Positions 49,607 through 58,381 of a stretch of 64,000 nt of DNA are shown piece after piece. Location: contig NZ_CP031165.1 of NCBI RefSeq assembly GCF_003344865.1, forward strand, positions 2,795,910 through 2,859,909, read 5' to 3'. The translations under genes and the position numbers were made by a program. The notes under the pieces are model-generated. The model saw only the letters and a program-made list of their open reading frames with translations, ran no database searches and was not told the DNA's origin. Position 1 is the first letter of the stretch. Each line of letters starts with the position of its first letter. The stretch is from Euzebya pacifica (GTDB taxonomy: Bacteria > Actinomycetota > Nitriliruptoria > Euzebyales > Euzebyaceae).

Positions 49607-51513
49607 GGCGTGCGGTCCTGTTCGGTCGGGGATGACGTGGACGCGGGCGGTCCGTAGTCGAACCTGTACCCGATCTCGTGGCCGGGGTTGACCATGCGCT
49701 GGTGGCGCAGACGGCCGTCGGGTCCGGTGACCACCTCGAAGTACATCCGCGAGCCGGGGAGGTAGAAGGTGAAGGCGTCGGTGCGGCCCTCGACGGGTCT
49801 GACGTCCACGACCCCGCCACCCGCCCACGGCATGAGGTCGACGAACGCCTCGCCGGTCATCGTGGCGTCTGTGGCACCGGTGGTGTCGCTGGTCGAGTCG
49901 CTGCTGACGGACTCGGTCAGCGTCACCCGGTCCACGCCTCGCATCGCCTGCACCATCGCCTCGAACCGGTCAGGCGCTGCGGTCGGTGGCGGCCACCCCA
50001 GATCGGCCTCCATACGACCGCCCGTCCACCCCGGCGCCGCAGCGGTGACCTGCAGCCGGGTCTCACCCGCAGGCAGCGCCCACTCCTGGGTGAAGCAACC
50101 CGGTCCGCACGGCCGGGGGTGCAGCTCGCTGGTCGTGCCATCCGGACGCACTGCGACGATCTCGACGGAGGCGTCCTCGACCCCGCCGCTCGGACTGATC
50201 ACCGACACATCCAGGCGGTCCTTGCCAGCAGCGATGTCGACGGTGAGGGAGCCTGCCAGATCCATCGCGCGGACGGTGGGTCCGTCGATGGGCGGGGGTC
50301 CGAGGAGGGAATCCACTGCAACGGTCGGCGTGGGTGGCGTCGTGGTGACCAGCAGCGCGGCGGCGCCAAGGACACCGGCCAGCAGTGAGAGCTCCGCCGC
50401 GGTGACCCGACGCAGCAGCGTCGGCTGGCCACCAGGTAGCGCGCGCAACCGGGCGACGGCCGCAGCGGAGACGGCGGCGACCAGCAGCACCGTCTTGACG
50501 ATCAGCACCTGCCCGTAGGTCGTGGACCACACGGCCTGCCAACCGGCCAGCAGCAGGGCTGCCTGCACGATGCCGCTGAGGCTGACCGCGGCGACAAGCC
50601 ACAGGGCTGGCCGGGCGTACCGCCGCACCGGCTGCACCCAGACGTCGCGACCGGCACGACGGTCCTGCCACACGATGCGGACCACCTGTGCCAGGCCGCC
50701 GGTCCATGCGGCCGCGGCGACCAGATGGATGGCATCGAGCGCGGCACCTGCCGCACCGTAGGCGGCGGCGCTGTGGCTGCGCGTCGACCAGGCTGCGGCG
50801 GCAGCGACGATCAGCCCGGACGGAACCGTCGTCCCCGTGCGGGCGAGCGAGACAGCCAGACCCAGCAGCAGTGCGGCAGCAGGCAGCGCCAGTGCAGCGG
50901 ACCAGTGGCCGCCACCCACGTCCGGGACCTGCCCGAGCGTCCGGAGGACCACGGCGACCAGTGCGACGAGCACTCCACCCCGTACCCACTGATGGTCCCT
51001 GGCGCTGCCGGCGGTCAGGTAGGACACGGCCAGACCGCCGGATGCGGCCGCCAGCCCGGCGAAGAACACCCAGGCGATCACCGCGGCGGCAGGATCGGCG
51101 TCCGGAGCACCGGTTGCCCCTGCCGGCACCTCGACCGAGGCGTCCGTGCCGACGGCGAAGGCGAGCTCGCCGGCGGAGCCGTGTCCGTCAACCGCGGAGG
51201 TGACCTGCCACGACACGACGTAGACGCCGCTTCCCACATCCGGCAGCGGTTGGCGTACGACCGCGTTGCCGGACTGAGTCGCCGGCGGCGGCGTCACCAC
51301 CTCGCTGCCATCGGATCGACGCACCGAGATCTGCACCGAGCCTGGGGCGACCGCCTCGCTCAGCTGCAGCGCTACGCTGTCGGGGGCGTCGGTCAGCCTG
51401 GCGCCCTGCGATGGATCAGTGGTGGCGAGGAAGGAGTGCGCCGACGCCGGCCCTGCAAGCACCGCCAGGAGGGTCAATGCGAGCGTCAAGACACCTATGG
51501 AGCTCCAACGCAT
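49603..51513 (-). CDS. Second CopC-CopD fusion copper protein
   Basis: 636 residues from the ATG at 51513 (AGGAGAAG Shine-Dalgarno). The signal is followed by His26 (ASA-HSFL), the CopC copper-brace position, with a second His in VDGHGSAGEL. The CopD domain spans about 170-440. The C-terminal 200 residues are an exported beta domain with one disulfide candidate (RPCGPGCF) and SDSTSDTTGATD low complexity. It differs from the 35855 paralogue in domain lengths. It heads the reverse operon and is divergent from ccmA. Confidence 0.88.
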   Translation of the reverse strand: MRWSSIGVLTLALTLLAVLAGPASAHSFLATTDPSQGARLTDAPDSVALQLSEAVAPGSVQISVRRSDGSEVVTPPPATQSGNAVVRQPLPDVGSGVYVVSWQVTSAVDGHGSAGELAFAVGTDASVEVPAGATGAPDADPAAAVIAWVFFAGLAAASGGLAVSYLTAGSARDHQWVRGGVLVALVAVVLRTLGQVPDVGGGHWSAALALPAAALLLGLAVSLARTGTTVPSGLIVAAAAAWSTRSHSAAAYGAAGAALDAIHLVAAAAWTGGLAQVVRIVWQDRRAGRDVWVQPVRRYARPALWLVAAVSLSGIVQAALLLAGWQAVWSTTYGQVLIVKTVLLVAAVSAAAVARLRALPGGQPTLLRRVTAAELSLLAGVLGAAALLVTTTPPTPTVAVDSLLGPPPIDGPTVRAMDLAGSLTVDIAAGKDRLDVSVISPSGGVEDASVEIVAVRPDGTTSELHPRPCGPGCFTQEWALPAGETRLQVTAAAPGWTGGRMEADLGWPPPTAAPDRFEAMVQAMRGVDRVTLTESVSSDSTSDTTGATDATMTGEAFVDLMPWAGGGVVDVRPVEGRTDAFTFYLPGSRMYFEVVTGPDGRLRHQRMVNPGHEIGYRFDYGPPASTSSPTEQDRTP

Positions 51514-51624
51514 CTGCTTCTCCTGTCCAGCCGGTCTGTCACAAACCCGTTTGGCTTCGGCACCGCAGGCTACGACGCTGCATAGTGGATGCTGCCACCG
51601 ATGTGCGTCGGCAGGCACCTCACC

Positions 51625-52275
51625 ATGACCATCACCCCGTCCCTCTCCTCCGCCGCAGATGCCACCCGTGCCACCGCGCCACCCTGCGTGCTGGAACTGC
51701 AGGCCTGCTATCGGTCATACGGCCCCGTCCTGGCCCTGGCCCCGATCACCCTGCGGGTCCAGCGTGGCGCGGTCTGCACCGTCACCGGCCCCAACGGGTC
51801 GGGCAAGACCACACTGCTGCGCATCGCCGCGGGGCTGCTGAAGCCGTCGGGAGGCGCGAGGACCGGCGACGAGCCGGCGCTCTACGCCGCTGCGGGGGAC
51901 GGGGCAAGGGCGTCGCAGACGGTCGGGCAGGCGGTGGCCGTCGCCGCGGCGCTGGGCGGAGGTGACGTCGAGGAGGCGATCGAGCTCGCCGGCCTGTCAG
52001 CCCTGCGCACGAGCACGGTCGGTGAGTTGTCGGCCGGCCAGCGGACACGGGTCACCCTTGCGACGGTCCTTGCCGGCAACCCGGCGATCGCCTGTCTCGA
52101 CGAACCGGACGCGCATCTGGACGCCGACGGACGACGGTGCGCGGCGGGGGTCGTCGACCGCCTCGCCCGCCGTGGTGCTGCCGTCCTGATCGCAACCCAT
52201 GACCGTCGTTGGCTCGAGGAGCGACAGGACGGTCATCTCGAGTTGTCCCCGTCGAGGGGTGGCAGCGGTGACTGA
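51625..52275 (+). CDS. ccmA: Heme exporter ATP-binding subunit CcmA
   Basis: 216 residues from the ATG at 51625 (an upstream ATG at 51601 is possible). ABC ATPase motifs: Walker A TGPNGSGKTTLLRI, signature LSAGQRTRV, Walker B IACLDEPDAHLD and the switch His in IATHD. The small size and its place before ccmB identify CcmA, which powers release of holo-CcmE from CcmC. The operon runs ccmABCDEFG-HI in the classical order with overlapping ends. Confidence 0.9.
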   Translation: MTITPSLSSAADATRATAPPCVLELQACYRSYGPVLALAPITLRVQRGAVCTVTGPNGSGKTTLLRIAAGLLKPSGGARTGDEPALYAAAGDGARASQTVGQAVAVAAALGGGDVEEAIELAGLSALRTSTVGELSAGQRTRVTLATVLAGNPAIACLDEPDAHLDADGRRCAAGVVDRLARRGAAVLIATHDRRWLEERQDGHLELSPSRGGSGD

Positions 52276-52918
52276 TGCGGGCAAGGTGGTGAGCGTGTTC
52301 ACACGGGAGCTCGCAGTCGAGGCATCGGGCCGGCACCTGACCCGTGTCGCGGTCCCGTTCGCCCTGGCCGGCGTGCTGCTCGCCGGCCTGGCCTTCGGTC
52401 CGGCGCCGTCGGTGCTGCAGGTGGTCGCCCCCGGCCTGCCCTGGCTGGTGGTGCTGCTCCTGGCCGCACCGTTGTCGCTCACCGTCGCGGTGGCCGAGCG
52501 CGAGGACGGCTGCTGGGACCTGCTGCGCAGCCTGGCCGGTCCAGGCCCGCTGCTGTGGGGGAAGCTGGCGGCGATGTGGGTGTGGCTGACGGCCACCTGG
52601 GCCGTCGCCGCGGGTCTCAGCATCATCGTCCTGGGTGCCGGGATGGCGCTGTCGTCGGTGCCTGCGGCCGCGCTCGGCACCCTTGGCCTGTCGAGTGCCG
52701 TGGTCGTGTACGGCACCACGGCCGCGGCAGCCGGCCGGACCGGCACGGGGCTGCTCACGGCGCTGGTCCTGCCGGCAGGGCTCCCGGCCCTCGTCGCCGG
52801 TACACAGGCGAGCACGCCTGGTGTCGACGCCCCCCCCTGGCTACTGCTGCTCCTGGCCTACGACCTTGCGGCCCTCGCCGTGGCGTGGGCCGTGTTCCCG
52901 ACCCTGCTGGAGGAATGA
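52268..52918 (+). CDS. ccmB: Heme exporter membrane subunit CcmB
   Basis: 216 residues from a GTG overlapping the ccmA end by 8 bases. Six hydrophobic spans and the CcmB-like EREDGCWDLLRSLAGPGPLLWGK segment, similar to the F-x-x-E-R-E-D-G loop of known CcmB. It pairs with CcmA as the transmembrane part of the ABC complex. Confidence 0.85.
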   Translation: MTDAGKVVSVFTRELAVEASGRHLTRVAVPFALAGVLLAGLAFGPAPSVLQVVAPGLPWLVVLLLAAPLSLTVAVAEREDGCWDLLRSLAGPGPLLWGKLAAMWVWLTATWAVAAGLSIIVLGAGMALSSVPAAALGTLGLSSAVVVYGTTAAAAGRTGTGLLTALVLPAGLPALVAGTQASTPGVDAPPWLLLLLAYDLAALAVAWAVFPTLLEE

Positions 52919-53643
52919 CCGTGCGCATCCGACCCACCACCGTCCTGGGTGCCACCGCTGCGGCGGCTGGTTCCACCGCAGCCGTGCTCGGCCTCGTCGT
53001 CGCCCCTCCTGATGTGGTGCAGGGGCAGCCGCAACGGCTGATGTACGTCCACGTGCCGGCGGCATGGGTGGCCTACCTGGCCTTCGCGGGGGTGCTGGCC
53101 GCGAGCGTCGCCTACCTGCTGCGCCGCGATCTGCGCTGGGACCGACATGCTCGGTCGGCTGCGGAGTTGGGTGTCGGGCTGACCGCGCTGGCGATCGTGC
53201 TGGGAAGCCTCTGGGGCCGACCGGTGTGGGGTGTGTGGTGGACGTGGGAGCCCCGGTTGATCACCACCGTCGTCCTGCTGGTGGTGTACGTCGGCTACCT
53301 GGGGGTGCGGGGGCTGTCGGCGGACCCCCATGCCAGCGCACGACGGGCGGCGGTCGTCGGGATCGCGGCGTTCGTCAACGTCCCGATCGTGCACTACTCG
53401 GTGGTCTGGTGGCGGACCTTGCACCAGCCACCGACGGTGCTGCGCCCCGGCGGTCCCGCCGATGCCATCGAGCCGATGATGCTGGCGGCCCTGCTGGCGG
53501 GGGTGCTGGCCTTCACCCTGGCCGCCGCGTGGGTCCACGCGCGCCGGGTCTCGGCGTTGGCGACCGCCCGCGCGGCCGCCCCGATGGAACTCGACGACAC
53601 GCCACTGATGGAGCTGACCGTGAACGCTGGGAGAACCCGATGA
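52915..53643 (+). CDS. ccmC: Heme handling protein CcmC
   Basis: 242 residues; AGGA precedes the ATG, which overlaps the ccmB stop. Six spans with the tryptophan-rich WWD motif WGVWWTWEPRLIT and flanking His (MYVHVPAAW and IVHYSVVWWRTLH) that hold heme. CcmC loads heme onto CcmE. Confidence 0.92.
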   Translation: MTVRIRPTTVLGATAAAAGSTAAVLGLVVAPPDVVQGQPQRLMYVHVPAAWVAYLAFAGVLAASVAYLLRRDLRWDRHARSAAELGVGLTALAIVLGSLWGRPVWGVWWTWEPRLITTVVLLVVYVGYLGVRGLSADPHASARRAAVVGIAAFVNVPIVHYSVVWWRTLHQPPTVLRPGGPADAIEPMMLAALLAGVLAFTLAAAWVHARRVSALATARAAAPMELDDTPLMELTVNAGRTR

Positions 53644-53738
53644 CGGACGGATGGAGTTGGGTGGTCGCGGGCTACGCGTTGACCGCTGCGGTCTGGGCGG
53701 GCTACGCCTGGTGGAGCGGCAGGGGAGTGGACCGATGA
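53640..53738 (+). CDS. ccmD: Small membrane subunit CcmD
   Basis: 32 residues from an ATG overlapping the ccmC stop by 4 bases. One span (VVAGYALTAAVWAGYAW) and a charged tail (RGVDR). CcmD proteins are very short and poorly conserved; position between ccmC and ccmE is the main evidence. In known systems it helps release CcmE from CcmABC. Confidence 0.75.
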   Translation: MTDGWSWVVAGYALTAAVWAGYAWWSGRGVDR

Positions 53739-54175
53739 ACATGACACGCCCGCGAACGCGACTGCTGGTCGTCGCCGTCACTGCACTCGCCGCGATCGGC
53801 CTGCTGGCCGCGGCGGGGTTGGACGACAGTCTGGTGTACTACCGCAGCCCGGCCGAGGCGTCGTCCCTGTCCGGTGCCGATGGACGGATCCGACTGGGTG
53901 GCCTGGTGCAGGCCGGCTCGGTGCTCCGTGACGGCACGGACGTCCGGTTCGTGCTGACCGACGGCGCGTCCGACGTCGACGTGGTGCATCGCGGTGACCC
54001 GCCGGGCGTGTTCCAGGAGGGCCAGGGCGCACTGGTCGAGGGCACCTTCGACGCCGACGGCGTGTTCCGCTCGGACCTGCTGATCGTCAAGCACTCCAAC
54101 GAGTACCAGGCTCCGGAGGACGAGTACCAGACTCCAGAGGGCGAGTACCAGGCTCCGGAGGATGAGCGCCCGTGA
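53735..54175 (+). CDS. ccmE: Heme chaperone CcmE with tandem C-terminal Tyr repeats
   Basis: 146 residues, one N-terminal anchor and an OB-fold. The covalent heme-binding His120 lies in VKHSNEYQAPE, and Tyr124 four residues later matches the His130/Tyr134 pair of Escherichia coli CcmE. Unusually, the EYQ-x-PE unit is then repeated twice more, adding Tyr131 and Tyr138. It is the His-type, not the Cys-type, CcmE. The end overlaps ccmF. Confidence 0.92.
   Translation: MNMTRPRTRLLVVAVTALAAIGLLAAAGLDDSLVYYRSPAEASSLSGADGRIRLGGLVQAGSVLRDGTDVRFVLTDGASDVDVVHRGDPPGVFQEGQGALVEGTFDADGVFRSDLLIVKHSNEYQAPEDEYQTPEGEYQAPEDERP
54101..54163 (+). repeat. Three tandem 21-bp repeats at the 3' end of ccmE
   Basis: Units at 54101-54121, 54122-54142 and 54143-54163, each starting GAGTACCAG, encode EYQAPED, EYQTPEG and EYQAPED. 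Units 1 and 3 differ by one base (20 of 21 identical). Confidence 0.85.
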
Positions 54176-56166
54176 ACAACGTCCTCGGCACGGGGGCACT
54201 GTCCCTCGGTTTCGTCGCCGCGATCGCCGCGACCGGGTGGTGGATCCTCGGGGTGCGCCACGCCAGGCTACGTCCGCGGGCACGCCGACTGACCGTGGCG
54301 ATGGCGGTCTCGGCCGCGATCGCGTGCGGGGTGCTGGTGTACGCACTGGTGACCCACGACTTCAGCGTCCGCTACGTCGCCGAGAACGGGGGACGGGCGG
54401 TGCCGCTGTACTACACCGTGATCAGCCTGTGGGCGGCCCTGGAGGGGTCGCTGCTGCTGTGGCTGCTGGTGCTGTCGGGCTATGCGGTGCTGGTCATGCG
54501 TCACGTGCATCCCCGTGCGGCGGTGCTGCACCCATGGGCCATGGCGGTCATCTGCGGTGTGGCCGTGTTCTTCTTCGGGTTGGCCCTGTTCGCCGGCAAC
54601 GCCTTCCAGCCGGTGTCACCCGTGCCCGCTGACGGACCGGGTCCCAACCCGCTGCTGCAGGACCATCCCCTCATGGGCGTGCACCCGCCGCTGCTCTACC
54701 TGGGCTACGTCGGCCTGACGGTGCCCTTCGCCTACGCCGTCGCGGCGCTGATCACCGGGCGGACCGGACGCGGGTGGCTGGTCGCCACCCGCCGCTGGAC
54801 CCTGGCGGCGTGGACGTTCCTGACCGCCGGCATCATGCTGGGCGGCTGGTGGTCCTACGAGGTGCTCGGCTGGGGTGGCTACTGGGCCTGGGACCCCGTG
54901 GAGAACGCCTCGATCCTGCCCTGGTTCACCACCACCGCGCTGCTGCACTCGGTCATGGTCCAGGAGCGCCGGGCCACCCTGCGGGTGTGGAACCTGTCGT
55001 TGGCGGCCTCCACCTTCCTGCTGGTCATCCTCGGGACGTTCCTGACCCGCAGCGGCGTCGTGGCCAGCGTCCACGCCTTCTCACAGTCCGCGATCGGTCC
55101 GGCCCTCCTCGGCTTCTTCACCGTCGTCCTCGTGGGTGTGCTCGCGCTGTTGGTGTGGCGGTCCGAGCGGCTCGGTCCGGTCGACCGACTGGAGGCCGGC
55201 GTCTCCCGGGAGGCGGTGTTCCTCGGGAACAACGTGATCCTGGTCGGCCTGGCCGTCACGGTGCTGATCGGCACCGTGTTCCCGTTGCTGGTGGAGGCGG
55301 TCAACGGCGACCGGTTGAGTGTCGGTGCGCCCTACTTCGACCGCATGGTCATCCCCCTCGCCCTGGTGATGTTGATCCTGATGGGTGTCGGCCCGATGGT
55401 CCCCTGGGGTGTCGGTGACCCCCGGGCACTCGGTCGCCGTCTGGCGGTGCCTGCCGCGCTCGGCCTGCTGACCGTCGCCGCACTCGGCATGTCGGGCCTG
55501 GACGGCGTGGCGCCGCTGCTGACCATCGGCATCGGCGTGTTCGTCCTGGCCACGATCGCTGACCGGGTCGTGACCGGTTGGCAGGCCACCCGGACCGCGA
55601 CAGGGTTGCCCCCGCTGCCGGCGCTGTGGCGCACCCTGGTCCGCCGACGGCGCCTGTACGGCGGTCTGCTGACCCATGTGGGGCTGGTGCTGGCCGCCGT
55701 GGCGATCGGCGCGTCATCCTCCTACAGCGTGGACGGGCAGCAGACGCTCGCGATCGGCGAGTCCTTCAGTGTGGGTGGCTACACCGCGACCCTGGACTCC
55801 ATCACGCCAGAGCGCACCGACCGGAAGATGACCATCAGCGCCCAGGTCGCGATCGCCGACGGGGACGACGCGCTCGGCGTGTACGAACCGGCGCTCAGCT
55901 TCTATCCGGCGGCCGCGCAGGCCATCGGCACGCCGTCGGTGCGGACGGGGCTGGTCGAGGATGCCTACCTGCTGCTGTCCTCTGTCGACGACGACCGCAC
56001 GGAGGCGACCATCCGCCTCATCATCAGTCCACTGGTGCTGTGGCTGTGGGTCTCCGGTGGCGTCATGGTCACCGGTGCGGCGGTGGCCGCCTGGCCGGAC
56101 CGGCGGCGACACGAGCCGGCCCCGGTGCTCGTCGATGCACCGCCGCGAGAGGAGGTGCGCGCGTGA
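54172..56166 (+). CDS. ccmF: Cytochrome c heme lyase CcmF
   Basis: 664 residues from a GTG overlapping ccmE by 4 bases. About fourteen to fifteen spans. The WWD motif GGYWAWDPVENASILPWF and the conserved MGVHPPLLYLGYVGLTVPFA are standard CcmF features. The periplasmic loop near the C-terminus (SYSVDGQQTLAIGESF onward) is present. With CcmH it ligates heme to apocytochrome c. Confidence 0.93.
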   Translation: MNNVLGTGALSLGFVAAIAATGWWILGVRHARLRPRARRLTVAMAVSAAIACGVLVYALVTHDFSVRYVAENGGRAVPLYYTVISLWAALEGSLLLWLLVLSGYAVLVMRHVHPRAAVLHPWAMAVICGVAVFFFGLALFAGNAFQPVSPVPADGPGPNPLLQDHPLMGVHPPLLYLGYVGLTVPFAYAVAALITGRTGRGWLVATRRWTLAAWTFLTAGIMLGGWWSYEVLGWGGYWAWDPVENASILPWFTTTALLHSVMVQERRATLRVWNLSLAASTFLLVILGTFLTRSGVVASVHAFSQSAIGPALLGFFTVVLVGVLALLVWRSERLGPVDRLEAGVSREAVFLGNNVILVGLAVTVLIGTVFPLLVEAVNGDRLSVGAPYFDRMVIPLALVMLILMGVGPMVPWGVGDPRALGRRLAVPAALGLLTVAALGMSGLDGVAPLLTIGIGVFVLATIADRVVTGWQATRTATGLPPLPALWRTLVRRRRLYGGLLTHVGLVLAAVAIGASSSYSVDGQQTLAIGESFSVGGYTATLDSITPERTDRKMTISAQVAIADGDDALGVYEPALSFYPAAAQAIGTPSVRTGLVEDAYLLLSSVDDDRTEATIRLIISPLVLWLWVSGGVMVTGAAVAAWPDRRRHEPAPVLVDAPPREEVRA

Positions 56167-56777
56167 CTGCCCTGACCGACGATCGCATGGACCCGCGTAC
56201 GGACCCGGAGGACACCGACCTCGCTGAGGAGGAGTTGGCTTCGCGGCGGCGGCGGTGGCCGATCCTCGTCGTCGTCCTCCTCCTCGTCCTCGGCAGCATC
56301 GCGGTCCTGAGCACGGGGTTCGGGCGCGACCCGACCGTCATCGACACGGTGCTGATGGACCAGCCTGCACCGCCGTTGTCAGGTCCGACCCTGAACGGCG
56401 GTACCGCCGACATCGCCGACTACGCGGGCCAGGTGGTCGTGGTCAACGTGTGGGCGTCGTGGTGCGTGCCCTGTCGTCGCGAGCACCCCCTGCTCATCCG
56501 CGCCGCTGAGGCGCTGGAACCCTACGGCGTGCAGTTCATCGGCATGAACACCCAGGACACGGTCGAGGACGCACGTGCGTTCATGGACGAGATGGGAGGA
56601 CTGCCCTACCCGAGCGTGCTGGATCCCGACGGCCGCTGGGCGGTGGAGTGGGGGACCTTCGGCGTGCCGGAGACCTTCGTGATCGACACGGCGGGCCGTA
56701 TCCGGGCCAAGCGGATCGGTGAGCTGACCGAGGGCTGGATCGTCGACGCCGTGGGTCCACTGGTCGGCGCACCATGA
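56163..56777 (+). CDS. ccmG: Thiol-disulfide oxidoreductase CcmG/DsbE
   Basis: 204 residues from a GTG overlapping ccmF. One membrane anchor (WPILVVVLLLVLGSIAVL) and a thioredoxin domain with active site VWASWCVPCRREHP. The acidic stretch and GVPETFVIDTAG with its cis-Pro are typical. It reduces the CxxCH thiols of apocytochromes, using electrons from CcdA at 44.3 kb. Confidence 0.92.
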   Translation: MTALTDDRMDPRTDPEDTDLAEEELASRRRRWPILVVVLLLVLGSIAVLSTGFGRDPTVIDTVLMDQPAPPLSGPTLNGGTADIADYAGQVVVVNVWASWCVPCRREHPLLIRAAEALEPYGVQFIGMNTQDTVEDARAFMDEMGGLPYPSVLDPDGRWAVEWGTFGVPETFVIDTAGRIRAKRIGELTEGWIVDAVGPLVGAP

Positions 56778-57925
56778 CCGCTCTCGGCCGGTCCTCACGC
56801 ATGGCGCGACCGCTGCTGGTCGCCATCGCCGTCCTCGTCCTGCTCGGCGCAGCCGGCCTGGGGCTGTGGGCAGCGACCGACTCGCCGACGGCGACCCCCG
56901 AGCAGCAGGTCATGACGATCGCCGCGTCGCTGCGCTGCCCCACGTGTCAAGGGCTGTCGGTGGCCGACTCCGCCGCGCCGATCGCGGTGAGCATGCGCGA
57001 GATCATCACCGAGCAGGTCGCCGAAGGCCGCACGCCTGAGGAGATCCGCGGCTACTTCGTGGCGCGGTACAGCGAGTGGATCCTGCTGTCGCCGTCCACC
57101 GACGGGCTCGGTTGGCTGGTCTGGGGCCTACCCGTCATGGCTGTCCTCGGAGGCGCAGGCGTCGCGGTCTCCTTCACCAGGCGGCGTCCCACCGCGGTGT
57201 CGGCGGCGGATCGCATGCACGCAAGCGAACTGGTGACCCTGCACGGGGAGGGACGGCTCGCGTTGCCGCAGACCCCCGCCGGTGAGCGGCTGGACGCTGC
57301 GCTGGATCTCGCCACCGAGGTCGTCGAGGGCGGCGACGCGACCTCGGACGCCCACCACGCCGCCCTGACACGGGTGGCCGCGGCGATCGCCGCGCAGCGC
57401 CGTGGATCCACAGCACCCACCACCGTGGCGCGGCGTGGGCGGGCCGCGATCGTCGGTACGTCGGTCAGGGGCGATGCCCCCGTCCGTCGGAGGCTTGCAT
57501 GGGCAGGCGGAACGGTGGCGTTCGGCGTGTTCGTGACCGGCCTGTTGGCCATCAACCTCGCGCCTCGTGGCGATGGCGAGCTCCCCACGGGCAACCTTCC
57601 GGTCGCCGCACCAGCCGGCCCCAACGCCACCGCCGAGATCGACGCGCTGCGTGCCGCCGTCGACCAGGACCCGTCGGACCTCCCGGCTCGGCTGGACCTG
57701 GCCGCCCAGCTCATCCAGGTCGGGGACAGCGGTGGGGCGCGCACCCAGGCGCGGGCGGTGCTGGATCAGGCACCTGACCATCCCGACGGGCTGCTGCTGC
57801 TCGGACTCTCCCTGACCACTGATGGATCACCGGTCGCACCCCAGACCCTGCAGCGCTTCCTGGATGCCGCCCCAGCCGATCACCCAGGGATCCCCCTGGC
57901 ACGATCGCTGCTGGAGTCGCAGTGA
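56774..57925 (+). CDS. ccmH: CcmH-CcmI fusion: apocytochrome thiol reductase with TPR tail
   Basis: 383 residues overlapping ccmG by 4 bases. The first 130 residues are CcmH: anchor, LRCPTCQGLSVADS with the LRCxxCQ thiol motif, and ARYSEWILLSP. A second span and a CcmI-like half follow, with a helical TPR tail (AALRAAVDQDPSDLPARLDL, ARAVLDQAPDHPDGLLLL). CcmI delivers the apocytochrome C-terminus in other bacteria. Fusion of the two is an economical variant. Confidence 0.88.
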   Translation: MTALGRSSRMARPLLVAIAVLVLLGAAGLGLWAATDSPTATPEQQVMTIAASLRCPTCQGLSVADSAAPIAVSMREIITEQVAEGRTPEEIRGYFVARYSEWILLSPSTDGLGWLVWGLPVMAVLGGAGVAVSFTRRRPTAVSAADRMHASELVTLHGEGRLALPQTPAGERLDAALDLATEVVEGGDATSDAHHAALTRVAAAIAAQRRGSTAPTTVARRGRAAIVGTSVRGDAPVRRRLAWAGGTVAFGVFVTGLLAINLAPRGDGELPTGNLPVAAPAGPNATAEIDALRAAVDQDPSDLPARLDLAAQLIQVGDSGGARTQARAVLDQAPDHPDGLLLLGLSLTTDGSPVAPQTLQRFLDAAPADHPGIPLARSLLESQ

Positions 57926-58335
57926 GAACATGGGGGCACCGACAGCTCGCGATGTGGGTCCTGCTCGCGGTCACCGTCAGTGCCTGCGCCCCGACAGGTG
58001 ACCCTGCCGCCCCGTCGACGGTTGCCGCCGACGGACCCCCGGCCGACACACTGGCCGTCGGACTGACCGACTTCGCGATCGCCACTTCCGCTGATCGTGT
58101 CGTCGACGGGACCGTCACACTGGAGGTCACCAACGCCGGGGCGACCGCCCATGACCTGCGGATCGCTGGGGACCGCGCCGACTTGCGCACCGACGTGCTG
58201 CCGCCCGGTGGGACGACCACCATCACGGTCACGACCGCAGGCGAGGACGCCCTCACGTTGCGGTGCACGCTGCCGGGCCACCGCCGGCAGGGGATGGAGA
58301 CCTCTTTGTCGGTCACGACGGAGCCGCCACCCTGA
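57922..58335 (+). CDS. Cupredoxin-like lipoprotein
   Basis: 137 residues from a GTG overlapping the ccmHI stop. Lipobox VSAC. The type 1 copper set is visible: His in AHDLRIAG, then Cys, His and Met in LRCTLPGHRRQGM. The ligand order matches plastocyanin/azurin-like and SoxE-type domains. It may shuttle electrons between membrane complexes and the cytochrome, or carry copper. It is the last gene of the ccm operon. Confidence 0.85.
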   Translation: MRTWGHRQLAMWVLLAVTVSACAPTGDPAAPSTVAADGPPADTLAVGLTDFAIATSADRVVDGTVTLEVTNAGATAHDLRIAGDRADLRTDVLPPGGTTTITVTTAGEDALTLRCTLPGHRRQGMETSLSVTTEPPP

Positions 58336-58336
58336 T

Positions 58337-58381
58337 CTGCTGCGGCACTCGTTGAACCGGGTGGGTTCAGGGGAGCAGCAG
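58337..58381. terminator. Nested hairpins between convergent ccm and nuo operons
   Basis: Outer stem CTGCTGC / GCAGCAG (58337-58343 and 58375-58381) encloses an inner TGAACC / GGTTCA stem. It lies after the forward cupredoxin gene and overlaps the end of nuoN on the reverse strand. Confidence 0.5.
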
